The translations under genes and the position numbers were made by a program. Below the pieces are notes generated by a model. The model saw only the letters and a program-made list of their open reading frames with translations, had not been told where the DNA came from and searched no databases. Shown piece after piece: positions 17,157 through 25,872 of a stretch of 64,000 nt of DNA. Every line of letters starts with the position of its first letter. Within the stretch, counting starts at the first letter, position 1. Source of the DNA: Verrucomicrobiales bacterium (GTDB lineage Bacteria; Verrucomicrobiota; Verrucomicrobiia; Limisphaerales; J093); assembly GCA_015075445.1 (NCBI GenBank), contig JABTUJ010000012.1, positions 124,001-188,000 on the forward strand. The letters are read 5' to 3'.

Positions 17157-18056
17157 TCAGGTCCGGGCCCAATTGCTCATTGGGGAGAACTCCCTGTGCT
17201 CCGCCGGCACGCTCACGCTCACGCCGGGCGGCGCGGACTGAGTCATCCGCGCGGTATGAACGCCGTTGTCATACGTCCCCTGGTATGACATGGCGGCATG
17301 CGAACCAAAGGAGGCTTTGTCACCACCACGGGGAACCCGGTCCGACGGCTGACCGAGCCTGGCAGAGTTGCTCCTGACGGAACTCGAACACGAGTCGGAT
17401 CCGGATGTGATCCGCTTGGTCCCATGCCAATCCCCGAGCGCCAGGTAGTCGAACTGCGAGTCGTCGAGGCACCCCAGGTCGAGAAAGTTCGCCGGGCCAC
17501 CGTTTGCCTCATCCTCATCGGCCCCGGCGCCGAAATCCTGGACGCTGCCGTGCGCCAGGACGATGCGGGTCTTGTCGCCAAAACGAGCGTCGAGACCCTC
17601 AACGGAGCGAAGCCAGGCGGTCGGGTCCACCGTCTCGTGCCGATGTCGGAGTGGACAGGGGAAAAGCACGGCGGTGCCGAGTTCGACCGGTCCCGGGGTC
17701 AGCAGCACGGTGAGGTTCGGCGCCAGGGCCTCACGCTCGCTCCGGAAGAAGTCCTGCTCCCACAGGCTGCCCGGGCCCCCGTGGTCATGGTTGCCCGGGA
17801 TGGCGTACACGGGCACGCCCATCGCTCCGATGGCGCGGCACGCGGCCGCTACCACGGGCCGGGTGGCACTGGGCGAATCGAAGAGGTCGCCGGCCACCAG
17901 CACAAACTCGGCATGGTGGGTCCGAGCCGCTTCCCCGATGCGCCTGAGCACCTCCAACCGTTGGTTGCGGAGCAAGGCCCGGTTGTCACCGTCCTCGACC
18001 CCGGCAAAGGGCTTGCCGAGTTGCCAGTCAGCCGTGTGGATGAAGCGAGTGCTCAT
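17157..18056 (-). CDS. SbcD/Mre11-like exonuclease, C-terminally truncated
   Basis: The first 215 or so residues are a calcineurin-like metallophosphoesterase of the COG0420 DNA-repair exonuclease family: HTADWQLGKPF, VAGDLFDS, PGNHDHG, LAHGSV and LALGDWHG are the metal-binding motifs in order. After DWHGTKRI the sequence changes abruptly to a serine/proline-rich tail (about 85 residues) without homology to the family, where a capping domain should follow. Family members are usually about 370-420 residues and are paired with an SbcC-like ATPase, which is absent here. This looks like a 3' deletion with read-through into foreign DNA. It may be a pseudogene. Confidence 0.65.
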   Translation of the reverse strand: MSTRFIHTADWQLGKPFAGVEDGDNRALLRNQRLEVLRRIGEAARTHHAEFVLVAGDLFDSPSATRPVVAAACRAIGAMGVPVYAIPGNHDHGGPGSLWEQDFFRSEREALAPNLTVLLTPGPVELGTAVLFPCPLRHRHETVDPTAWLRSVEGLDARFGDKTRIVLAHGSVQDFGAGADEDEANGGPANFLDLGCLDDSQFDYLALGDWHGTKRITSGSDSCSSSVRSNSARLGQPSDRVPRGGDKASFGSHAAMSYQGTYDNGVHTARMTQSAPPGVSVSVPAEHREFSPMSNWART

Positions 18057-18509
18057 CGCTGGTGGTCAAGGGTCAGCGCCGGCGACGCGTTTGAACCGTG
18101 CCACGGGCGGTTGCGCGAACAACGCACGCAACGGGCAAGATCCGTAGCGCCCGCCGCCCTCCCAGCCGGTGAGTTCCTCCAGCAGAAGAGTGATCCGGAG
18201 CCGGCCCACCCGAAACCCCGCCAGCGCCTGCTTCAGCTCGCCCACCAGCGGCGGGACAGACGTGGCCGTGGCCGAGGTGCAGCCGTCCGACGCAAGCCAG
18301 TCTTGCCGTGTGCGCAACTTCCCAGGCCCGCGTTTCTGGCCGCCGTCCTGCGCCTCAGTTTTCACGCCAGGGCTCAAGCTACGAACAATTGTCCGTGGGC
18401 TACGGACAATTGTTCGTAGGCCGCTCTTTGTCACAATGCAGTTCGCCGAAGGCCTTCAGTTCCTTGCTCCCTGGGCCGGGGAGGGTGTCACCGATGGAAT
18501 CCCGGCTTC
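18057..18509. other. Gap between the SbcD-like and DUF4143 genes
   Basis: An unrecognised open frame of 122 codons on the minus strand (18066-18434) covers part of it. Its C-terminal half (ITLLLEELTGWEGG) looks protein-like but matches no family I know, and its N-terminal part is encoded by a palindrome, so it may be a gene remnant. I see nothing else here. Confidence 0.4.
18379..18419. repeat. Perfect 18-bp palindrome with 5-nt loop
   Basis: CTACGAACAATTGTCCGT and its exact reverse complement flank GGGCT. The stem is much less GC-rich than the surroundings. No T-run follows on either strand, so a repeat or protein-binding site is as likely as a terminator. Confidence 0.6.
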
Positions 18510-19673
18510 TCATGCTTTCAGCTCGTCCGCCAGGCGGCCCAACCTCTCGACCAGATGCAGAATGGACACGACTTCGACCTTCGGCCCAAGGTCGTAGGAT
18601 TCCCGGCCCGGCACGACCACCAACAGCCGTTCCAGCTTCAGGTCCGTCATCGCCACATGCATCGACTTGGTGATGCCCGGCGCGTCGGCAAACTTGAATT
18701 CAAACCCGATCCGTCGGCCCCGCCAGAACACCAGCAGATCCAGTTCCGCGCCCCCGTGCGTCGCCCAGAAGTAGGCGTCGCGCTCGCCCGTGATCTGCAG
18801 CACCTGCTCCAGAGCAAAACCCTCCCACGACGCCCCCAGCTTGGGATGCTCCTCCAGCCGCTGCGGAGTGGCCAGATGCAGCAGCCCGTGCAGCATGCCC
18901 GAATCGCGGATGTACACCTTCGGCGCCTTGACTTGGCGCTTGGCCAGATTCTCGAACCACGGCGGCAATTGCCGCACCAGAAAGGTCGCCGTCAGCGCGT
19001 CCAGATACCGCCGCGCCGTCTTCTCCGTGACTCCCAACGAACGCCCGATTTCCGTGCTGTTCCAGGTCTGCCCGTGATAGTGCGCCACCATTGCCCAGAA
19101 CCGCCGCATCACGCCGGGCGACTCGCTCACGCCGAACTGCGCCAGGTCACGCTCGATGACGGTGCGCTCCATGTCCTCCTGCCACTGCCGCGCCTGTTCG
19201 TCCGTCCCAGCCAGATAGGGCACCGGGAAACCGCCCCGCCACCACAACCGCCGATGCTCCTCCGCCCCCACTTCACCCACCCCCAGTCCCCCCACGTCCA
19301 CGAACGACCCCCGGCCCGCCAGCGACTCCGTCACTCCTTTCATCAGCCAGGGCGACACGCTGCCCAGGATCAGAAACCGCGCCGGCAATGGACGCCGGTC
19401 CGCCCAGACCCGGAGCAACGGAAACAGCTCCGGCATCCGCTGCGCCTCGTCAATCACCACTAACCCCGTCAGCGGTTCGAGCACCGCCGCCGGCCGCTGC
19501 AGCAGGTCCTGCGTCGCGGCGCTTTCCAGATCGAAATAGCGCGCCGCCCGGCCCGCCATGAACTGCTGCGCGAGGGTCGTCTTGCCGATCTGGCGGGGCC
19601 CGAGCAACGCCACGACCGGATAGTCCTCAAGCCGCGTCGTTAGCCGATCGAGATACTTCGTCCGCTTGATCAC
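18510..19673 (-). CDS. AAA-type ATPase with DUF4143 domain
   Basis: A 387-residue COG1373 protein. The N-terminal AAA_14 domain has Walker A LLGPRQIGKTTLAQQF, Walker B TGLVVIDEAQRM and a sensor-like RFLILGSVSP. The C-terminal DUF4143 part (about 195-340) includes SLGVTEKTARRYLDAL, a winged-helix-like segment, and HGGAELDLLVFWRGRRIGFEFK, which resembles a restriction-endonuclease-like core. Function of the family is unknown; it is often found in variable gene regions. It is preceded by an unusually AT-rich 220-bp gap. Confidence 0.9.
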   Translation of the reverse strand: MIKRTKYLDRLTTRLEDYPVVALLGPRQIGKTTLAQQFMAGRAARYFDLESAATQDLLQRPAAVLEPLTGLVVIDEAQRMPELFPLLRVWADRRPLPARFLILGSVSPWLMKGVTESLAGRGSFVDVGGLGVGEVGAEEHRRLWWRGGFPVPYLAGTDEQARQWQEDMERTVIERDLAQFGVSESPGVMRRFWAMVAHYHGQTWNSTEIGRSLGVTEKTARRYLDALTATFLVRQLPPWFENLAKRQVKAPKVYIRDSGMLHGLLHLATPQRLEEHPKLGASWEGFALEQVLQITGERDAYFWATHGGAELDLLVFWRGRRIGFEFKFADAPGITKSMHVAMTDLKLERLLVVVPGRESYDLGPKVEVVSILHLVERLGRLADELKA

Positions 19674-19797
19674 GGCAGAAGAATAACCGTGAAAATCCGG
19701 AGTGTCATTCCGATATTTCGAGTTTGATTGCTAAAAAGTTCGGAAGCAATCTGTTGTGAATACAGTCTCGCGCAGATACGGAAGCTGAGCCTGCCAT

Positions 19798-19834
19798 CCT
19801 TGAAAAGCCGGAACGAAACGTTCGCTTTTCAAGG
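19798..19834 (-). terminator. Stem-loop in the AT-rich gap upstream of the ATPase
   Basis: CCTTGAAAAGC and GCTTTTCAAGG form a perfect 11-bp stem around a 15-nt loop, about 60 nt past the stop codon of the large glycosidase-like gene. This placement suits transcription termination. No clear U-tract. Confidence 0.45.
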
Positions 19835-19896
19835 AAGCCAATCCAATCATTGATCACCAACGAGTTGTATCCTGGAACACGCCGAAAAACCACGCC

Positions 19897-22056
19897 TTAC
19901 CGGACGTGAAGTATCACGACCCCATCGGCCGGGAGCGTGAGCTCGACGCCGGCACCCAGCAGCCGCGGGAGGTCAAGCTTCGCCGGTTCGGTTGCCGGCG
20001 CGCCGGAACCCGAGGTCGGCTCCGCCCCCAGCACCACGGCCGCGGTGGGCGAAATCAGAGGATGCGGGAACTTCGCGGGATCCATGGCACAACGGACGGT
20101 CTGCGGCTCCGGCTGCAGGTTGCCGAGGAGCAGATAGGCTTCGCCCGGCCGGCTGTAGACAGCGGCGCCACATCGCGTGCCCTCGAGCCGCACCGCCGTG
20201 TTGCGCCAGTCAGCGAACCGGTAGGTCGTCAGGTCCCCCAAGGGCTTCAGGAGCGACACGAACTCGAAGGCTTCCGGACTCGCCGGCCAGGGGGTGACGC
20301 CGCTCAGCAATGCCTCGAGAGCGAACACCCGGTGCAGTCGCCGGGGCGATTGCGCGTTCAACTGGCCGTAGCTGATGACGCCCCGGGCCCGCGCGCCCAC
20401 CAGCGACCATTCCAGCGGCAGTTCCTCAAGCGCCGGCCCCTGGTCCTTCCACGCCCCGTACCCCCACTCGTTCGCCACCACGTAGTCGGCGAAGTTCTCG
20501 GCCGCCAACACCGGCGTCGTGGTGTTGTGCACGATCACGATCCCGTCCGGCCCCACGCGGCGGCGGGTCCATTCCATCAGGTCAAGCAACTCGTCCATGT
20601 CCCAGTGACCGACCGCGGTGGCGTCCGCCGGCTTTCCTTCGTGGCGCGGGTTGCGGCAGTGGAGCGCGACATTCCAGTCGAAGTACACGCCGTCGAGTTG
20701 GTGGTGATCCAGCACCCGGTCGATGGAGAACTTGAGGAACTCGAGCCAGCCCGAACGCAGGCACATCTGGGCGCCAAACTCATTTGTGCCCCGATAGATG
20801 TTGTGCTGCAGCCGCCCCTGACGATCCATCCGACCCCACGCCTGCCCCTGCTGCTGGAACTCTTCCGTGCTGGGGTGCAGTTCCTTGTTTGAGAAGTACG
20901 TCGCGACCCGGATGCCCGCCCGATGACAGTCCGCGATGACGCGGTCGTACTTGTCCATGTCCGGGTACGGCGGGTAGGAGCCGTCGCGCCAGAACAGGCC
21001 GTCGTCGTAGTAGTCGCCGTCGTTGTGGCAGTGCACCGTCTGGATGCCGCGCTCGGCCCAGCGCCGGATCTCGTCGCTGGAAACCCAGTCGCCCCGGTTG
21101 CGATTGAAGGACGTGTGCAGCCAGGGCCGCGACGCCCGGCCTTCGAGCAGCGGCCAGCCGAGATAGCTCTCGAGCGTGAGGATCTCCGGCAAAGCCGACG
21201 CATTCGTGGGGCTGTGATGAGAGGCGAGCGTGAGGGCAACGCCGGGTGGATCCTGGGTCGCCTCGAGGACGCATCGCCCCTGGCCCCGACGTCCCTCGAG
21301 CGAGTGCTCCCAAGGTCCAAGGTCGGAGCCCGCGAACCACTCCAAGCCCTCCACGCCGGGATCCGCCAGGAGCACCGAACGTGGCAGGTACGTCATCGCC
21401 ACCGGCGGATCCGACGGATGACCGCGCCGGAGCTTGCCCCAACGGTTGCTCCCGAACGCGAACGGTGCCGCGCCTTCTTCCTCGATCAGCCCTTCGCGAT
21501 AGCCGTATTCCGAGAGGTTGGGCGTCAGCACGGTGAAGAGCGGACACACCTCGCGCACACGCACCGCGTCGCTCGAAGCCCGGAATTCCCGGCGCACCTT
21601 CACGTAGCCCCACCGGTACTCGAACACTGTCCGGAGCGACACGTTCGCGTCCCGCCCTCGTTCGTCCCGCAGCCGGCTCTCGACCGTGACGATCTCCTTC
21701 GCGCCTTCGCGGCGGTGCGACACGCGGGCCTGCGGATCGTTCAAGTCCGTGAAACCCGCGCCGGTATCGTCCGTGATTCGCGCGGCCACGGGCTGCACGA
21801 GCAGGTTGGTCGCCCGGCCGTGGGTGAGCCGGAATGAGGCGATCGCCCCGCCCCGTTTCAAGTCATGCTGGACGGTGTAGTAGGGCGTGCTCAACGTCAG
21901 CCGACCGGCGGCATCGTCCCGTTGAACCGTGTATTCCTGGGGCCACGTGCTGTTGGTGCTGGCGGACGGTTGGGCCGCAAGCACGGGGGATGGAAGGGTC
22001 GTCAGGAGGCAGAGCAAAGCCGCGCCCGGCCCCATGGCAATCGAGTTCGTGGGCAT
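19897..22056 (-). CDS. Large secreted alpha-galactosidase-like (GH36/DUF6259-like) protein
   Basis: A 719-residue exported protein. A signal peptide (to about 28) precedes a beta-sandwich domain (about 35-300) and a TIM-barrel domain with HCHNDGDYYDDGLFWRDG, RVATYFSNKELHPS and QLDGVYFDWNVALHC. The last supplies an Asp at the position of the GH-D clan nucleophile. The C-terminus (about 600-719) is a small beta domain. The arrangement fits the alpha-galactosidase-like DUF6259 proteins common in Verrucomicrobia; substrate unknown. Start chosen at the ATG that begins the signal peptide; 18 further codons upstream are open. Confidence 0.7.
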   Translation of the reverse strand: MPTNSIAMGPGAALLCLLTTLPSPVLAAQPSASTNSTWPQEYTVQRDDAAGRLTLSTPYYTVQHDLKRGGAIASFRLTHGRATNLLVQPVAARITDDTGAGFTDLNDPQARVSHRREGAKEIVTVESRLRDERGRDANVSLRTVFEYRWGYVKVRREFRASSDAVRVREVCPLFTVLTPNLSEYGYREGLIEEEGAAPFAFGSNRWGKLRRGHPSDPPVAMTYLPRSVLLADPGVEGLEWFAGSDLGPWEHSLEGRRGQGRCVLEATQDPPGVALTLASHHSPTNASALPEILTLESYLGWPLLEGRASRPWLHTSFNRNRGDWVSSDEIRRWAERGIQTVHCHNDGDYYDDGLFWRDGSYPPYPDMDKYDRVIADCHRAGIRVATYFSNKELHPSTEEFQQQGQAWGRMDRQGRLQHNIYRGTNEFGAQMCLRSGWLEFLKFSIDRVLDHHQLDGVYFDWNVALHCRNPRHEGKPADATAVGHWDMDELLDLMEWTRRRVGPDGIVIVHNTTTPVLAAENFADYVVANEWGYGAWKDQGPALEELPLEWSLVGARARGVISYGQLNAQSPRRLHRVFALEALLSGVTPWPASPEAFEFVSLLKPLGDLTTYRFADWRNTAVRLEGTRCGAAVYSRPGEAYLLLGNLQPEPQTVRCAMDPAKFPHPLISPTAAVVLGAEPTSGSGAPATEPAKLDLPRLLGAGVELTLPADGVVILHVR

Positions 22057-22150
22057 GGCCCCTTGGTACACGATCGCTGGGTGGGCGCCAGACCAAAGTC
22101 GCCGCTGCATGCTCCGCGCGAAGCCGCGTCAGAGGCGGTTCATGGCCCCT

Positions 22151-23322
22151 GGATCCTCCGCAGATTTCGAACATCGGGAATTGGGAGGAGGGGATCTCCG
22201 GCTCCCCGTAATCCCCTATGTTCGTAATCGGCGGAGAAACTCCCTCCTCTGAATCCTCCGCAGATTTCGAACATCGGGAATTGGGCCGAGGGGATCTCCG
22301 CCTCCCCGCAATCCCCTATGTTCGCAATCGGCGGAGAACCTCCCCGCCCCTGGATCCTCCGCAGATTTCGAACATCGGGATTGGGCCGAGGGATCTCCGG
22401 TTCCCGTAATCCCTATGTTCGTAATCGGCGGAGACCCCCGCCCTCCGAATCCTCCGCAGATTTCGAACATCGGGAATTGGGCCGAGGGAATCTCCGCCCC
22501 GTAATCCCCTATGTTCGTAATCGGAGAACCCGCCCTCTGAATCCTCCGCAGATTTCGAACATCGGGAATTGGACTGAGGAATCGCCGCCTCCCGTAATCC
22601 CCTATGTTCGCAATCGGCGGAGAAACCCTCCTCTGAATCCTCCGCAGATTTCGAACATCGAATTGGGCCGAGGGGATCTCCGGTCCCCGCAATCCTATGT
22701 TCGCAACGGCGGAGAAACCTCCCTCTGAATCCTCCGCAGATTTCGAACATCGAATTGGGCCGAGGATCTTCGGCTTCCCGTAATCCCCTATGTTCGCAAT
22801 CGTATGGAGAACCCCCACCCCCTGGATCCTCCGCAGATTTCCGAACATCGGGATTGGGCCGAGGGGATCTCCGGCTCCCCGCAATCCCCTATGTTCGCAA
22901 TCGGCGGAACCCCTGCCCTCTGGATCCTCCGCTGATTTCGAACATCGGAATTGGGCGGGGATTCCGGCTCCCCGTAATCCCCATGTTCGTAATCGCGGAG
23001 AACCCACCCTGGATCCTCCGCAGATTTCGAACATCGGGAATTGGGAGAAGGGTCTCCGGCTTCCCGCAATCCCCATGTATCGGCGGAGAAACCGCCCCTG
23101 GATCTCCGCAGATTTCGAACATCGGGCTGACGAGGATCTTTCGGCTTCCCGTAATCCCTATGTTCGCAATCGAGGAGAAACCCCACCCCTGGATCCTCCG
23201 CAGATTTCGAACATCGGAATTGGGAGGAGGGAATTTCCGCCTTCCCCTAATCCCCTATGTTCGTAATCGGCGGAGAAACTCCCCCCTGGATCCTCCGCAG
23301 ATTTCGAACATCGGGAATTGGG
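22151..23322. repeat. Array of about twelve tandem palindromic repeats
   Basis: Thirteen copies of a half-unit with core CGCAGATTTCGAACATCGGG alternate with twelve copies of an inverted relative with core CCCCTATGTTCGTAATCGGC. The period is 89-101 bp. Each inverted half and the next direct half form a hairpin of about 27-30 bp with a loop of roughly 20 nt, so the array is a string of hairpins joined by a GGGCCGAGGGGATCTCCG-type linker. Units differ by many 1-3 nt indels, mostly in C or G runs, and fewer substitutions. Both strands are open for long stretches, but the frames are repeat translations and not genes. The flanking DNA carries the same box as the solitary copies (23344-23370). Confidence 0.85.
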
Positions 23323-23487
23323 CTGAGGGAACCGCTCCAGGAACCTGTGGTGCGGGCGTCCCGCCTGTACTGCCAACGCCCATGGTCGCTGGGCAGGGCC
23401 GCGGAGACCAAAGGAGCTCTCCACCTTCGGCCGGTAATCGAAAGGGGTGGTCAACTCCGAGCGCACCGTCCATTCTCTCCCCGTCGT

Positions 23488-24429
23488 ATGGACCCCGAGA
23501 ACGCGCCCGAGTCGACCTATGAGCCGTCTCCAGAACTCGTCCGCGCCCTGGCGGCGGCCAACGAACCCGCCACCCGGGAGAACGCGAAGCAACATGAGGC
23601 CGCGGCCCTGACGGTATTGCTGGAAGCCGCCCGGATGATGGAGGAACACCCTTCACCGGACCGCCACCTCGAGGAGGAACTCACCAGACAACTGGAAGCG
23701 CACCAGTGGGCCGAGGCGATAACCTCTTACGAGCAGCTCATCACGGCCACGACGACGCGCGGTGAGCATGCCCAAGTGGCGAACCACCAACTGTACCTGA
23801 GTTCTCTGCTGACCGCATTGGGCCGTCACGAGGCCGCGTTGGAGGCCACCCGAGCGGCGACCGCGGCAGCGCGGCAGACCCCGCATTTCACCGCCCTGGT
23901 CAGCATGGCGTTGCAGAACGAGGCAGGGTGCCTGCTGGACTGCCAGGATCCTGCCGCTGCCCTCGCCTGCACCCAAGAGGCCCTCCAGCTCGTCGGATCC
24001 GAGCCCATCGCCCAAACCTCGCGCGCCCGTCTCCTGGTTGTGCGAAGCCATTGCTGTCTGGCGCTGGATGACCTGACGACCGTCGAGTCGGACCTGGCCG
24101 AGGCGTGGCCGCTCCTGGAACCGTTGAGTGACAGCCTGCTGCTGGCGGGTGTCCAAGCAGGCCTGGCCAGTTGGCACGAAGTCCGCGCTCAATGGCACCG
24201 CGTCCGCGGCGAACTCCCGGCGGCCCTCCAACACCAGCGGCTGGCCTTGACCCGGCGAAGGGTTGTGCACGCCGCCCCTCAGCTCAACCGCCACGTGAGC
24301 GCGCCTCCTCTGGTCCGGACCCTGAACTCTCTCGCGCAGCTCCTGGAGGAAACCGGGGAACCCGGCGAAGCCGCCGAAGCCCGACGCGAAGGTGAAAGGC
24401 TTCTGCGCGAACTGGACCTGCCTGCGTAG
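23488..24429 (+). CDS. TPR-like helical repeat protein
   Basis: A 313-residue soluble protein made of helix pairs with TPR spacing (AEAITSYEQLITATTTRGEH, ALGRHEAALEATRAATAAAR, DPAAALACTQEALQL, NSLAQLLEETGEPGEAAEAR). No signal peptide or membrane segment. Start is the ATG beyond the repeat array; the frame continues upstream through repeats, which were excluded. Probably a scaffold or tetratricopeptide regulator; partner unknown. Confidence 0.7.
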   Translation: MDPENAPESTYEPSPELVRALAAANEPATRENAKQHEAAALTVLLEAARMMEEHPSPDRHLEEELTRQLEAHQWAEAITSYEQLITATTTRGEHAQVANHQLYLSSLLTALGRHEAALEATRAATAAARQTPHFTALVSMALQNEAGCLLDCQDPAAALACTQEALQLVGSEPIAQTSRARLLVVRSHCCLALDDLTTVESDLAEAWPLLEPLSDSLLLAGVQAGLASWHEVRAQWHRVRGELPAALQHQRLALTRRRVVHAAPQLNRHVSAPPLVRTLNSLAQLLEETGEPGEAAEARREGERLLRELDLPA

Positions 24430-24474
24430 CAGTCTCTGCACCGTGGCGCCGAACGCCCCGTCAGTCGTAACGGC

Positions 24475-25641
24475 TTAGAGCGTTCGGGATTCGAGCTCCC
24501 GCAGGAACGCGGCGACCGGGAGCGCCTCGATCCCGTCGTCGGTGCGAAAAGGGCGGGCGCCCAAGAACACCACTAACCGGCGCTGGATTCCCTTCAGGGA
24601 GGCGATCGCTTTGAGTCCCTTGAAATCTGAGGAGGACAAGTGCTCCTTGGCCTTGACTTCAAGGGCGGTGAACTCGCGGCCGCGTTGGATCAGGAAGTCC
24701 ACCTCGGTGTCTCCCTCGGTCGGCGCCCAGTGGAAAAGCCCGTCGTGTCCCAACCCCAGGGCGCTCCCGGCCTCGCCGTAAGCCCGCAGCAAGGTTCCCA
24801 CCCAGCCCTCGAACAACGGCCCGCGTTCCGCCTCGGTCGGCGGATGGAACTCGCGTCGGGCCGCCCGCACCACGCCCGGGTCCACCCAATAGAGTTTGGG
24901 GTGCTTCCGTTCCTTGACGCGCAGCCGGCCCTCGTAGGCCGGGAGCAGCCAGGCGAGGTAGGTGTCCGCCAGAATCTCGAGATAGCCGGAGATGGTGGTG
25001 CGCGCCACACCGGCATCGCGAGAAAGTCCGGCCGCACTGAGCACCTGCCCGTGAAACAGGGCGGCGACCGGCAGGAACCGCGCGAATCCCGGGAGATTGC
25101 GCACCAGCGCCTCTGCCTGAATCTCCTCCTTCAGATACAACTGAACGTAAGCCTCCAGACTCTCCGCCTTCGCCGAAGATTGCCAGACGACCGGCAAGCT
25201 ACCGAACCTCAACACCTCCGTCAGGTCGAAGTCCCTTCCCAGTTCCTCCGGCAGCAGGGGGAACATGACCCGTCGGAGTGCACGCCCCGCCAGAAGGTTC
25301 GTGCCGGCCTGCTTCAGCTTGCGCGCGCTCGATCCCAGCAGGACAAAATGCAGCCCCTGGTTCTCAATGAACCGGTGGACCTCGTTGAGCAGCGAGGGCA
25401 GCCGCTGGATTCCGTCCACCACGACTGACGCGCCGGCGGGAAGCCCGAGCAACTCCCGGCCAAAAAGCGCGGGATCGCGCAGATAACTCTGGAACAGGCC
25501 CTCGTCCAGGAGATCCACACGGCGGGCTGTTGGGAAGGCGAGTCGGGACCACGTGCTCTTGCCGACGTCGCGCATGCCGAAGAGGAAAAAGCTCTGGGCG
25601 GGCGCCTGGAGGCGACGTGGATACGGGTGCGGTGCAACCAT
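24475..25641 (-). CDS. AAA-type ATPase with DUF4143 domain, second copy
   Basis: A 388-residue COG1373 protein. Walker A lies in LFGMRDVGKSTWS and a Walker-B-like segment in ASVVVDGIQRLPSLL. The C-terminal part contains VARTTISGYLEIL, a helix-turn-helix-like segment, and DTEVDFLIQRGREFTALEVK, which resembles an endonuclease-like core. It is only distantly similar to the ATPase at 18.5-19.7 kb, so the two are not a recent duplication. Convergent with the TPR gene. Confidence 0.88.
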   Translation of the reverse strand: MVAPHPYPRRLQAPAQSFFLFGMRDVGKSTWSRLAFPTARRVDLLDEGLFQSYLRDPALFGRELLGLPAGASVVVDGIQRLPSLLNEVHRFIENQGLHFVLLGSSARKLKQAGTNLLAGRALRRVMFPLLPEELGRDFDLTEVLRFGSLPVVWQSSAKAESLEAYVQLYLKEEIQAEALVRNLPGFARFLPVAALFHGQVLSAAGLSRDAGVARTTISGYLEILADTYLAWLLPAYEGRLRVKERKHPKLYWVDPGVVRAARREFHPPTEAERGPLFEGWVGTLLRAYGEAGSALGLGHDGLFHWAPTEGDTEVDFLIQRGREFTALEVKAKEHLSSSDFKGLKAIASLKGIQRRLVVFLGARPFRTDDGIEALPVAAFLRELESRTL

Positions 25642-25872
25642 GGCGTCGCTTTTACCGGAAATATGACGCCGTGACAACACCCCGTCCCCAAGCTCCGTCG
25701 CGGAACCGGCCTCAGCCTTGCCGCAAAGAAGCGCAAAAGCCGCAAGCGATCCCGATCTTGAGCCTTCTGCGCCTTGTCGCGGCTCCAGGGTCCAGCGTCT
25801 TCATTGCGCTGCAGTCAGGATAGGGAATCGCATTGACGCCCGGGAGCCCCCGACGGAGCCTCGCGCACGCCT

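Noticed and set aside
17080..17241. Possible gene fragment on the plus strand (GVIVLNGEVTVDSANFAGAR)
   Set aside because: The stretch looks protein-like but has no start, no family match and overlaps the tail of the truncated nuclease; not enough to call a gene.
22216..23266. Long open frames on both strands across the repeat array
   Set aside because: The frames translate the same repeat over and over, lack start signals and have no homology; they stay open because the repeat has few stop codons.
22151..23322. CRISPR array
   Set aside because: The sequence between repeats is conserved, not unique spacers; repeats alternate in orientation and no cas genes are nearby.
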